Assembly: GCF_000576555.1 (NCBI RefSeq)
Contig: NZ_CP007145.1
Coordinates: 248,001 to 312,000 of the forward strand
DNA from: Hymenobacter swuensis DY53
GTDB taxonomy: Bacteria; Bacteroidota; Bacteroidia; Cytophagales; Hymenobacteraceae
Direction of reading: 5' to 3'
Length of the DNA: 64,000 bases
The notes under the pieces were generated by a model. The model was not told the origin of the DNA. It made no database searches and worked only from the letters and a program-made list of their open reading frames with translations. Within the stretch, counting starts at the first letter, position 1, and every line of letters begins with the position of its first letter. A program made the position numbers and the translations under genes. Positions 15,622 to 23,921 of the stretch are shown here, in pieces.

Positions 15622-17088
15622 ATGACCCTTTCCCGCCGCGTTGCTTCTTTGCTTACCGGCCTGCTGCTGCTTGCGGCGGGCGTCCATGCCCAAACGCCCC
15701 TCGGCCAGCCCACGCTGGAGGAGCGCAAAGTGCAGATCTGGTGCGCTACGGCCAAGTTCGTGTACGAAGACACGGGCCACCCCGAGCTGAAAAGCCAGTT
15801 GAAATGCGGCGGCCCGTTGAAGGACTTTGCCGGCAGCATCAAGGCCGATGAGCAGCGTGTGTACTCGGCGCTGTACCAGCCGCTGGAAGTGCAGGGCGTG
15901 ATGTACAAGGGCCTGGGCTCGGATAACTCCCGCCTGCAGACGCTGGTGCGCGAAATCATCAACCGGCTGCGCACCTCCCCGGCCCGCAAGGGCAATGCCG
16001 CCCGGCTGGCCGGCGTGACGAAGCTAGAAACGGCCCTGAAAAACTACCTCGACCAGGGCACGCCCATCGGCGACCTGTCCGCGGCCGAAGCCGCCGCCGA
16101 AACCGAAACCGTCGATACCACTGCCACCACCGACGAGGCGACGGCTGCCGCCCCCGGCGACGCTGGTCTGGACGAGGCGGGTGTGGCTACTCCTACACCA
16201 GCCGCCGCATCCGGGGCCGGGGAGAGCCTAATGAACAAGTTTTTCGGCCCTCTGGGGCTGATTTTGGCCCTGCTAAGCTTGGTGCTGTACGCGCTGATGC
16301 GCAAGAGCCTCGGGGAGTTTCAGAAGGAGCTGAGCGCCCGCATCGACAAACGCCGCGACGAAATTCTGGCTTTGCAAACAACGCCCGGCAGCAGCGGCAA
16401 GCCCGCCGAGCTGTTCTCGCCGGCCCAGCTGCGCGAGCTGGAGCAGCTGATCCAGCAGCGCGTGGAGCAGGAGCTGCAGAAGCGCCAAGCCGCGCCGAAA
16501 ACCAACGTAGCTGCCGCGGCTCCTGCTGCTCCGGCTCCGCAACCCGTAGTGCCTGCGCCGGCTCCGCAATCTGCGGCACCTACTCCGGCCCCGGTAGCAC
16601 CACCCGTGCCGGTGGCAGCGCCCACGCCGGCTCCGGTGCCGCCATCGGCTGCTCCGGCCGCCCCGGTGAGCAGCCCCGCCGCCCCGCAGGAGGAGTTCGA
16701 CAACCTGGTACCGCCCGTGCAGCTGCCAACCGCGCCCGCCGCTGCCCCGGCCGTATCCGCCGCCGACCTGCCCCGCACGCGCTACGTGAAGGTGCCCGTG
16801 AATGGGGTGTTCAACGAGTACGACTTCTCCGACGAGCCCCAGCACGACAGCATCTACGAGATTCACCTGGATCCGCAGTGGCCCGAGCTGGCCACGTTCA
16901 GCGTAACGCAGAACCCCGCCGTGCACGCCTATGCCATCCAGAGCGCGCAATATTCCCTGCGCGAAGCTTGCAAGTACCAGCAGCCCGCCGGCCCGGTCAC
17001 GCGCATCGTGACGGAGGAAGAAGGCGTGCTGCGCAAAGCCGCCGGCGCCTGGCAGATCGAGCAGAAAGCTGCCATCCGGTTTGAGTAG
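15622..17088 (+). CDS. Bitopic coiled-coil protein with Pro/Ala linker
   Basis: 488 residues from the ATG at 15622. A signal peptide (SLLTGLLLLAAGVHAQ) is followed by about 180 residues with a helical domain, one transmembrane helix near 207-227 (LGLILALLSLVLYALM), a positively charged helical stretch (RKSLGEFQKELSARIDKRRDE), a Pro/Ala-rich linker at about 290-375, and a C-terminal domain beginning RTRYVKVPVNG. Positive charges after the helix suggest the C-terminus is cytoplasmic, so the protein would join periplasm and cytoplasm. No family recognised. It directly precedes the MotA-like gene and is a plausible connector of the complex. Confidence 0.7.
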   Translation: MTLSRRVASLLTGLLLLAAGVHAQTPLGQPTLEERKVQIWCATAKFVYEDTGHPELKSQLKCGGPLKDFAGSIKADEQRVYSALYQPLEVQGVMYKGLGSDNSRLQTLVREIINRLRTSPARKGNAARLAGVTKLETALKNYLDQGTPIGDLSAAEAAAETETVDTTATTDEATAAAPGDAGLDEAGVATPTPAAASGAGESLMNKFFGPLGLILALLSLVLYALMRKSLGEFQKELSARIDKRRDEILALQTTPGSSGKPAELFSPAQLRELEQLIQQRVEQELQKRQAAPKTNVAAAAPAAPAPQPVVPAPAPQSAAPTPAPVAPPVPVAAPTPAPVPPSAAPAAPVSSPAAPQEEFDNLVPPVQLPTAPAAAPAVSAADLPRTRYVKVPVNGVFNEYDFSDEPQHDSIYEIHLDPQWPELATFSVTQNPAVHAYAIQSAQYSLREACKYQQPAGPVTRIVTEEEGVLRKAAGAWQIEQKAAIRFE

Positions 17089-17096
17089 ACACCGTC

Positions 17097-17195
17097 TGTC
17101 ATCCTGAGCTTGCGAAGGACCTTTCTACGTTTGAACGAACCTCGTAATAGTGGCTTGTTCTAACGTGATAAGGTCCTTCCTTCGTCAGGATGACA
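17097..17195. repeat. Palindromic repeat, TGTCATCCTGA family
   Basis: Left arm TGTCATCCTGAGC..GAAGGACCTT (17097-17123) is complementary to the right arm AAGGTCCTTCC..TCAGGATGACA (17170-17195), with about 46 bases between. Similar cores occur at 19892 and 21119 (GTCATGCTGAG, GTCATTCCGAG). Confidence 0.75.
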
Positions 17196-17223
17196 GCGTG
17201 GGAATGCCGTACTTTACTGTTCT

Positions 17224-18684
17224 ATGCTTGAAATCATCCTCGAAGTTCTGGTGGTGACCGTGGTGGTGGGGCTGCAGATTCGCACGTTTCTGCGGACGCG
17301 GGCCAATGCCCGGCGGCTGGCCGTGCTGTATCCACCCAAGGAAAGCCTGCGCGTGGAGCACCGCATTGTGCTGCCCGACGGCCGCGACCTGCCCGATTAC
17401 GCCGCCGACGCCCCGCCCGAATCTTTCGCCTCCAACCTCGTCAAGGCCGAAAACGCCTCGCCCGAGTTTCAGGAAATTCTGCTTGATACCAACGACTACC
17501 TGCGCCACAACAAAGGCGCAGCGGCCGATTTTGGGATTCTGAAGGACATTTCGGAGCGCCAGAGCGAGGTGCTGGACAATGCAGTGCAGGCCGAGGTGGC
17601 CACTCCCCTGTATCTGGGGCTGCTGGGCACGTTTCTGGGCGTGATTCTGGGGTTGGTGGGTATTGCTCGCAACGGGGTGTCGGATGAAAACGCGCTGACG
17701 CCCTTCCTCACCGGCGTACTCATTGCCATGACGGGCTCCTTCGTGGGGCTGCTGCTCACGCTGCTCGGCAACGGCGTGCTGCGCCAGGCCCGCCACCAGC
17801 TCGACCGGCTCCAGAACCAGTACTACACCTTCCTGCAGGCCCGCCTGCTGCCGGTGCTGCACGCCGATATGGCTAGCTCGCTCACCAACCTTAAGTCGGT
17901 ACTCGATGCCTTCAACCAGCAGTTTGTGGGCCAGGTGGAGCTGTTCAACCCGCTGATGGAAAAGGTAACGCAGAACATCCGGGTGCAGAGCGACTTCCTG
18001 GAGCGCCTCGATACCATCGGCTACGACAAGATGGCGGCGGCCAACATCCTAGTGTTTGAGAAGGTGCGCGAGTCGGCGGAAATGTTCAGCGCCTTTACCG
18101 GCTACCAGCAGCGCCTCAACGAGATGCTGCAGAACGGCTACCATTCGGCAGAGGCGGTGAACAGCATCCTAGACCGGCTGCGGGGCTTCGAGAAGGGCAT
18201 CAACGACCTGGGCCAGTACATCGGCGGTAACAACAACTCGGTGCAGCTGATGCTAGATTTCTTCCAGAAGCACCAGGTGGAGCTGCGCAACCTCAAGGAC
18301 CGCGCCGAGCAGCACATCGACCAAGCCGGCGTGGGCCTCGCCGACGTGATGAACAAGCGCCTGGCCTACAACGAGCGGCAGGCCCAGCTGGCCTACGAGA
18401 AGTGGCAGCAGTATTTCGAGCAGCTCAACGCCGACAACGTCTTCGAGAAGCTGCTGAAACAGCTGGAGCCTTTCCAGAACCTCAACACCCAGCAAGCCGA
18501 CCTCAGCCGCGACGTCACGGCCACCCAGCGCGAGCTGCTGCGCAAAGTGGAAGTCGATTCCCAGATTCAGGCCAAGTTGCTGCTGGAGCTGTCGAACCTG
18601 AACACCGTGCTGGTGAAAGCCACGTCCAAGAACCGTTTCCAGCGGTTTATGGATAAGCTGTTTGGCGGTGTGAAGCCGCAGTAA
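17224..18684 (+). CDS. MotA/TolQ/ExbB-like proton channel protein with long helical tail
   Basis: 486 residues. Three membrane helices are seen: 3-19, about 128-147 (TPLYLGLLGTFLGVILGLVG) and 160-182 (PFLTGVLIAMTGSFVGLLLTLLG). The second and third reproduce the signature LGLLGT and the A-x-x-T/G-x-x-G pattern of the MotA/TolQ/ExbB family, which form pentameric ion channels with MotB/TolR/ExbD. Residues 190-480 are a long, largely helical cytoplasmic tail rich in Gln, Leu and Asn with coiled-coil character, as in ZorA. The MotB-like partner is two genes downstream. Expected role: conversion of ion flow into rotation or force on the tail and associated proteins. Confidence 0.82.
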   Translation: MLEIILEVLVVTVVVGLQIRTFLRTRANARRLAVLYPPKESLRVEHRIVLPDGRDLPDYAADAPPESFASNLVKAENASPEFQEILLDTNDYLRHNKGAAADFGILKDISERQSEVLDNAVQAEVATPLYLGLLGTFLGVILGLVGIARNGVSDENALTPFLTGVLIAMTGSFVGLLLTLLGNGVLRQARHQLDRLQNQYYTFLQARLLPVLHADMASSLTNLKSVLDAFNQQFVGQVELFNPLMEKVTQNIRVQSDFLERLDTIGYDKMAAANILVFEKVRESAEMFSAFTGYQQRLNEMLQNGYHSAEAVNSILDRLRGFEKGINDLGQYIGGNNNSVQLMLDFFQKHQVELRNLKDRAEQHIDQAGVGLADVMNKRLAYNERQAQLAYEKWQQYFEQLNADNVFEKLLKQLEPFQNLNTQQADLSRDVTATQRELLRKVEVDSQIQAKLLLELSNLNTVLVKATSKNRFQRFMDKLFGGVKPQ

Positions 18685-18695
18685 GGGTAGTAATT

Positions 18696-19175
18696 ATGAC
18701 GGTATTTTTCCTGCGTATATGGCTAAATTTGAGCTTTTTAATCACTGTATATCCTTCGCAGAGTGAGGTAATAAGGATTGAAATTCCTAGTCATTACAGT
18801 AAGCTCTACAATGAGGAGTTGATTAAGCGTCTCGTAATTCGTCCGGGCCTTGATAAGACAAAATACATTACTGCTGCCGATACGGTTTTAAACGCGCTGG
18901 AAGTATGCGGTGGTAATGGCGTTTACTATTTCGGCCAAGGCCCGACGGATCACACTGCTGGTAAGTATCAAGTTGTAACCAGAGTAGGGAATGAGTTGCA
19001 ATATGTACGTAATCGTACAAGTCAATTGAGCCACAAGCGACTAGTTGAGGCATATTATGCGGGCACGCTGTATAGTGATAAGTGTTTCACATATAAGCGT
19101 AATGAGTCACTGATGAGTCAAGTTATCAAGCTAGTCGATCTTAATCGGAAAAAGGTTTCCAGCGACAAATTCTAA
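18696..19175 (+). CDS. AT-rich small gene, secreted hypothetical protein
   Basis: 159 residues, unknown family. The N-terminus FFLRIWLNLSFLITVYPSQS looks like a signal peptide, leaving about 138 polar residues containing two Cys (CGGNG, DKCFTY) that could form a disulfide. As with 15173-15571, the DNA is visibly AT-richer than its neighbours and its codons differ. It separates the MotA-like and MotB-like genes, which in other systems are adjacent, so it appears inserted into a functional pair. It starts 11 bases after one and ends 15 bases before the other. Confidence 0.65.
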   Translation: MTVFFLRIWLNLSFLITVYPSQSEVIRIEIPSHYSKLYNEELIKRLVIRPGLDKTKYITAADTVLNALEVCGGNGVYYFGQGPTDHTAGKYQVVTRVGNELQYVRNRTSQLSHKRLVEAYYAGTLYSDKCFTYKRNESLMSQVIKLVDLNRKKVSSDKF

Positions 19176-19190
19176 TTTCGACTCCTTTTC

Positions 19191-19868
19191 ATGAACAACG
19201 CCACCTCCAACAAACGCCAAAGCAACGACTTCTTCTGGCCCAGCTATGTGGACCTGATGACGTCCTTGTTCGTGGTGATGCTGGTGCTGTTTGTGTACAG
19301 CTTCAAGCTGTTCAAGGACCGGGAAGGGGAGCTGAAGCAGGCCAACGGTGAGCTGAAAGCCAAGGCCGCCGAGCTGGAGCAGATTACTAAAATCCGCCGC
19401 TCTTTGCAGCAGCTCGAGGGCCGCTATTTCCGCTACGACCCCACCAACGAGCGCCACGAGCTGCTGGTACCCGTGCAGTTCAAAGCCGGCCGCGATGAAA
19501 TCCAGGACAGCTACAAGCCCGCCCTGCTGCAAGCCGGCCGAACCCTGCGCACAGTACTTAAGAGCATCAAAACCGACCAGCCCGTACGCTACCTAGTGAT
19601 TGTGGAAGGCATGGCCGCGCGCTACCCCCAGGGCGACCCGCGCAACGCTCGCGAGGAGCAAACCACCTACCAGCTCAGCTACCGCCGCGCCCTCAACCTG
19701 CTCAACCTCTGGAAACAGAACGGCCTCAATTTCGGCCAGGACCGCGGCATCGAGCTCATCATCGGGGGCAGCGGCTTCTACGGCACCGGCCGCTACCAGG
19801 GCCGCCGCGAAGGTGACAACAAACGCTTCCTGATCCAGGTGATTCCGAAGGTAGGGCGGATGCAGTAG
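19191..19868 (+). CDS. MotB/OmpA-like stator partner
   Basis: 225 residues. After a short polar N-terminus, one membrane helix spans about 16-37 (PSYVDLMTSLFVVMLVLFVY); its Asp21, at the start of the helix, aligns with the proton-carrying Asp of MotB/TolR. A coiled coil follows (DREGELKQANGELKAKAAELEQI), then an OmpA-like domain from about residue 95: VQFKAGRDEI, YLVIVEGMAA, LSYRRALNLLNLWKQNGL. It should anchor in the peptidoglycan and form a channel with the MotA-like protein. It is the last gene of the cluster; a terminator hairpin follows. Confidence 0.82.
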   Translation: MNNATSNKRQSNDFFWPSYVDLMTSLFVVMLVLFVYSFKLFKDREGELKQANGELKAKAAELEQITKIRRSLQQLEGRYFRYDPTNERHELLVPVQFKAGRDEIQDSYKPALLQAGRTLRTVLKSIKTDQPVRYLVIVEGMAARYPQGDPRNAREEQTTYQLSYRRALNLLNLWKQNGLNFGQDRGIELIIGGSGFYGTGRYQGRREGDNKRFLIQVIPKVGRMQ

Positions 19869-19891
19869 GGGAGAAGTTAAAAACTAAAAGA

Positions 19892-19922
19892 CCGTCATGC
19901 TGAGCTTGGCGAAGCATGACGG
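19892..19922. terminator. Hairpin between convergent MotB-like and PepSY genes
   Basis: CCGTCATGCT pairs with AGCATGACGG around an 11-base loop, and a short T run follows on the plus strand. It belongs by sequence to the TGTCAT palindrome family (17097, 21119) and probably doubles as terminator for the cluster. Confidence 0.65.
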
Positions 19923-19958
19923 GCTGTTTTGTGCCTAGATAAGTCCGCCGAAATAAAA

Positions 19959-21098
19959 CTACACCGCTTGTAGCCGCAACTGCTTCTTCTTGGTTTTGTT
20001 GCGCCGACCCCACCAGATGACGGTTCCGGTTACGGGCAGACTGGCGCAAATCAGGCTGGTCAGGAAAGCCACGAGTTTGCCGCCGAAACCCAGAATCTGG
20101 CCTACGTGCAGGTCGTAGTTCATGTCGGAGAACTTGGTGCCGGCGCTTTTGGTGGCATGAAAACGCGACTCCAGCAGCTGGCCTGATACGGGGTGGAAGG
20201 CATACTCGTCGCGGTGGTAGTAGTGCAGTGCCTTCTGGTAGGTCCAGCAAAACGCGGGGGCTTTGCCCGCGCCGGTTGGGCCAATGAGCACCATTTCGTT
20301 GGCGGGCGAGAGGTGCCGCGCGGTGCGGTACACTACGTCGGATAGAGGCTGGGCGGCAGTGGATACGGTTTGCAGCGTATCGAGCTTGGTTTCCATCAGT
20401 TCCTGCGTCGCTGGCTTACCCCCATCCACCACGTACACAATCGACTGCAGCATCCAGGGGAAAATCATGAACAAGCCTGATAAAGCCAGCACCAGCCCGA
20501 TGCTGGCCGCGTAGAAGCCCAGCACGTTGTGCAAATCATAGTTGACGCGGCGCCACCGGGCTCCCCACTTGATGGTGAAGCGCTGCTTGCGCTCCTGCTT
20601 GCGCTTGGGCCACCATAATATCAGGCCGGTCAGCATCATCACCACAAAAATGGAAATGCTGATACCTACCACCCATTTCGCCACCGGCTCGGGCAGCAGC
20701 AGGTGCATGTGGATTTCCTGGATGATAGTGAAGAAGTGCGTACGCAAATCCTGCTCGTGCAGTACTTGGCCCGTGTAAGGGTTCAGAGACACCATAATAG
20801 GAGCGCCGGCCTTATCAGTGAAGAACACGGTGGCCGAGCGCTCCGGCCCGAAGTAGGTAGTCCAGCAGTCTTTAGCTTGTATGCCGGGGTGTGTGGCCAA
20901 GGCGACGGCCTGCAGCTGCGAGGGCAGCACCTGCGCGGTCGTCTGGGCTTCCACCTTACGCCACGGCTCCGTCAGGTCCCGGATATCATCCTGAAACACG
21001 AAGATGGCCCCGGTGATGCTCACAATGAACACCACCAGCCCCGAGGCCAGCCCCAGCCACAGGTGCAGTTTCCCGACGGTTTTCTTGAATGTGCTCAT
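19959..21098 (-). CDS. PepSY-associated TM helix protein
   Basis: 379 residues from the ATG at 21098 (MSTFKKTVGKLHLWLGLASGLV). It has four likely membrane helices, at about 17-37, 140-160 (VVGISISIFVVMMLTGLILWW), 193-215 and near the C-terminus (VAFLTSLICASLPVTGTVIWW). The extracytoplasmic loop after helix 1 carries PepSY-type features such as SLNPYTGQVL. Proteins of this type are often encoded beside siderophore receptors and are thought to act in ferric-siderophore reduction. Here it follows a siderophore-type TonB receptor on the same strand after 100 bases with a palindrome. Iron regulation is likely by context, but no Fur site was identified. Confidence 0.9.
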   Translation of the reverse strand: MSTFKKTVGKLHLWLGLASGLVVFIVSITGAIFVFQDDIRDLTEPWRKVEAQTTAQVLPSQLQAVALATHPGIQAKDCWTTYFGPERSATVFFTDKAGAPIMVSLNPYTGQVLHEQDLRTHFFTIIQEIHMHLLLPEPVAKWVVGISISIFVVMMLTGLILWWPKRKQERKQRFTIKWGARWRRVNYDLHNVLGFYAASIGLVLALSGLFMIFPWMLQSIVYVVDGGKPATQELMETKLDTLQTVSTAAQPLSDVVYRTARHLSPANEMVLIGPTGAGKAPAFCWTYQKALHYYHRDEYAFHPVSGQLLESRFHATKSAGTKFSDMNYDLHVGQILGFGGKLVAFLTSLICASLPVTGTVIWWGRRNKTKKKQLRLQAV

Positions 21099-21118
21099 AG
21101 GCGAAGGCAAAAGCGGCT

Positions 21119-21196
21119 GTCATTCCGAGCAGATCAAAGAATTTGCGCTACCTGAGTGAAAGGTAAATCCAGATTCCTCGCTCCGCTCGGAATGAC
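21119..21196. repeat. Palindromic repeat, GTCATTCCGAGC family
   Basis: GTCATTCCGAGC (21119-21130) is exactly complementary to GCTCGGAATGAC (21185-21196). It lies between the TonB receptor and PepSY genes, where it could act as a partial terminator or an RNA-stabilising stem. Confidence 0.75.
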
Positions 21197-21198
21197 CG

Positions 21199-23655
21199 TT
21201 AGAACTTGTAGGCGACGCTGCCGATGATGCTACGCAGCTTTTGCGCATTAAAGGTGGTGTACCCAATCCAGTAGTGCTCATTGGCCAGGTTATCAGCCTT
21301 CACTGAGAAGCGGTAGTGCGGCAGGTCGTAGAAGGCACTGGCGTTTAGTACCGTGTAGCTGGGCAGCGTGAATACGCCCTGCGAGACGCTATTCAGAATC
21401 TTGTTTTCGCTGGCGTAGTTGCCGCCGAAGCCCAGACCCAGCCCTTTGAGCGGGCCTTCCGGCTGGCGGTAGCTTACCCAGGCATTGGCTAGGTAAGGCG
21501 AGGACGCCGTGTTGGGACGACGTCCGTTCACGTTTTCGTTGGTGTTGACGAACTTCGAGTAGTTGTAGGCAAACCCGCCCACCACGTTCAGGCCCGGCAG
21601 CGGATTGGCCGTCAGGCTCAGCTCCGTGCCGCGGCTCCACTGGGTGCCGTCTTGGGCGCTGATGGTCAGCGTGGTGTTATCGGGGTTGGTAACGGTGTAG
21701 AGCGGCCGCAGGATGTTCTGTACCCGAATGTCGTAGTAGCTCACCGTGGCGCTCAACCGGCCGGCGGCAGCATCCAGCTTTACCCCGGCTTCCGCTTGGT
21801 TGGCGCGCTCGGGCTTGGTCACAAACGACTGCCGTTCGGCATTGATGTAGGAGCTGTTCTGGTTGTTGAAGCTGTTCTGGTAGTTGGCGAATACGGCAAT
21901 CCGGTCTTTCACGGGCTGGTACACTAGGCCGAATTTCGGCGAAACGGCTGTTTGCTGGTATGCTTCCACCGGCGAGTACAGGATGCCGCCTTTGTTATCG
22001 TAGCGGTCCACGCGCAGGGCAGCCAGCACGCTGAGTTGGTCGGTCAGGTTCAGCACATCCGATACGAACGCGCTGTAGGTATTGACTTTGGTGGTAACCG
22101 GGTAACGCCCCGGAGCCTGGGCGGCGTACTTGGCATCGACGACGCCTTTATTGAAGGAGCGGTAATCAGTGCCCGGCACGTTGATCTGCACCGTATCGAT
22201 AGTGCCCCCGAAGAACTCAATGTCGGAGTCGAGGCGCAGGAAATCCAGCCCGAACACTACGCGGTTACGGAGGTTGCCCACCTGAAAATCGCCGTTGAAC
22301 AACTGCTGCACCTGGTAGGTCTGGCGGCGGCTGTCCTGCGTCGACTGATCGGCGCGGATCAGGCTGCTGACCCCGGGAGTGGTGCCTCTGCCCAGCGCAA
22401 TGTCCGAGGCCAGATAGAAGTAGGCGCCGTTGCCTTCGGAGTAGCTGCGGCTCGACGACAGGTACGTAGTAGAGGTGAAGCTGGGCGAAATGCGGTAGCG
22501 CACCTGCCCAAACAGGTTGGTGCTGCGCGAATCCTGCGTCAGGCCCGGCCCCTGGTACGACTGACGGTAGTCGAGCGGCGCCTGATCGGCCCGCGAGAAG
22601 CCGAAGTTGTCGACTTTATCGAGGAAGTAGAGGTAGATGAGCTGCTTGCCCACGTTGGTGCTGCGGTACACCTCCGCGTCCAAGTTGATGGTCAGGCGGT
22701 CTGAGGGTTTGAACTGCAGGCTCGGTGCAATGGCTACGTCTTTGGCGAAGCCCGTATAGCCCGCATTCTGAAAGTTGTCTTCGTAGGTATAGGCCCCGTT
22801 AAGGCGGAACGCCAGCGTCTTATCTGCGTTGAGCGGCGTGTTTACGTCGACACTGGCCCGGTGGAAGCCATAGCTGCCGGCAGCTACAGCCGCTTCACCC
22901 CCAAATTGCTCGTAGGGTTTCTTGGTTACGCGGTTGAGCAGGCCACCGTAGGAGGTCAGGGCCGAGCCGTACAGCGTAGCCGAAGGACCTTTTATAACTT
23001 CCAGCTTCTCCAGATTGGCCGCGTCGATGGTATTGGTTACGCCACCGGCCACACCATTGCGCAGCTGGCTTGATACCACAAAACCCCGTGAGGCGTAGAA
23101 CGAGCCACCGTCGCCGCTACGGCCAGTGGGCTCCCACATTTTCTGGACGCCCGGCGCGTTGCGTGTGGCGTCGTCCACGCTGAATACCAACTGCTCCGTC
23201 AGCAGCTCTTTGCCCACGGTGGCGTACACCTGCGGGTTTTCCAGATTGCTGAGCGGCATCTTGCCCACGTCTACGCTGGCGGAGCGGTTGAACTTATTGG
23301 TGCGGTTGCCACTGATAACTACCTCTTTGAGCTGCTGGGTATTTTCGGTTAGCATGAAGTCGACTGCCGTGGCTTGGCCGCCACTCACCGTCACGGCCTT
23401 TTCTTCACCTTTCAGCCCTACCGCCGAAATAACCACAGTATACTGCCCGTCGCGGACCCGCTCAATCACATACTCGCCTTGGCTGTTGGTAATAGCCCCC
23501 TGGCTGCGTCCCTTCAGGCCCACGGTCACGGCCTCGGCCGGGTTGCCATCGGAGGTGGTTATGCGGCCCCGAATGGTGGCGGTTTGCTGGGCTTGTGCCA
23601 CCAGGGCGCAGGTTACGAGGGTAGAAGTCAGGCCCAGAAGGCGAAGATTCAACAT
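21199..23655 (-). CDS. TonB-dependent siderophore receptor
   Basis: 818 residues from the ATG at 23655, which gives a signal peptide (MLNLRLLGLTSTLVTCALVAQAQ). Residues 25-110 form a carboxypeptidase-regulatory-like beta domain (IRGRITTSDGNPAEAVTVGL, GEYVIERVRDGQYTVVIS). The plug follows, with VIKGPSATLYGSALTSYGGLLNRVTKKP typical of siderophore receptors, then a 22-strand barrel ending in SVAYKF with a terminal Phe. It imports ferric siderophores through the outer membrane with TonB energy. It is divergent from the prolyl oligopeptidase gene, with 266 bases between starts holding an AT-rich stretch near 23700-23740 that probably carries its promoter. Confidence 0.95.
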   Translation of the reverse strand: MLNLRLLGLTSTLVTCALVAQAQQTATIRGRITTSDGNPAEAVTVGLKGRSQGAITNSQGEYVIERVRDGQYTVVISAVGLKGEEKAVTVSGGQATAVDFMLTENTQQLKEVVISGNRTNKFNRSASVDVGKMPLSNLENPQVYATVGKELLTEQLVFSVDDATRNAPGVQKMWEPTGRSGDGGSFYASRGFVVSSQLRNGVAGGVTNTIDAANLEKLEVIKGPSATLYGSALTSYGGLLNRVTKKPYEQFGGEAAVAAGSYGFHRASVDVNTPLNADKTLAFRLNGAYTYEDNFQNAGYTGFAKDVAIAPSLQFKPSDRLTINLDAEVYRSTNVGKQLIYLYFLDKVDNFGFSRADQAPLDYRQSYQGPGLTQDSRSTNLFGQVRYRISPSFTSTTYLSSSRSYSEGNGAYFYLASDIALGRGTTPGVSSLIRADQSTQDSRRQTYQVQQLFNGDFQVGNLRNRVVFGLDFLRLDSDIEFFGGTIDTVQINVPGTDYRSFNKGVVDAKYAAQAPGRYPVTTKVNTYSAFVSDVLNLTDQLSVLAALRVDRYDNKGGILYSPVEAYQQTAVSPKFGLVYQPVKDRIAVFANYQNSFNNQNSSYINAERQSFVTKPERANQAEAGVKLDAAAGRLSATVSYYDIRVQNILRPLYTVTNPDNTTLTISAQDGTQWSRGTELSLTANPLPGLNVVGGFAYNYSKFVNTNENVNGRRPNTASSPYLANAWVSYRQPEGPLKGLGLGFGGNYASENKILNSVSQGVFTLPSYTVLNASAFYDLPHYRFSVKADNLANEHYWIGYTTFNAQKLRSIIGSVAYKF

Positions 23656-23921
23656 GGTGTGTTTGTTTAGAATCGGTCCAGATTGCTGCAAAGGAACACT
23701 GTAAAATCTATTTAGAAAAATTCTTAATATAAAATATGTTGCTACAGTTGAGCTTTAGAGAGTGTTCAGGACCGGCAGTGGTCAGGTGCCAGCTCAGGTA
23801 CTCATGTTCCATCGACGTACTGATGAAGCCAGCAGTAACCGATCTGAAAGAATCAGGTAGGGGCACTGCATCTGCCAAAACTGTGGGCTATCTTCGGCGC
23901 TTCTCCCGCTATTCCCATCCG

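Noticed and set aside
17224..19868. Canonical Zorya anti-phage system
   Set aside because: Only the MotA/MotB-like architecture agrees. No helicase, nuclease or ZorC-like gene is found nearby, and the partners are tubulin- and actin-like.
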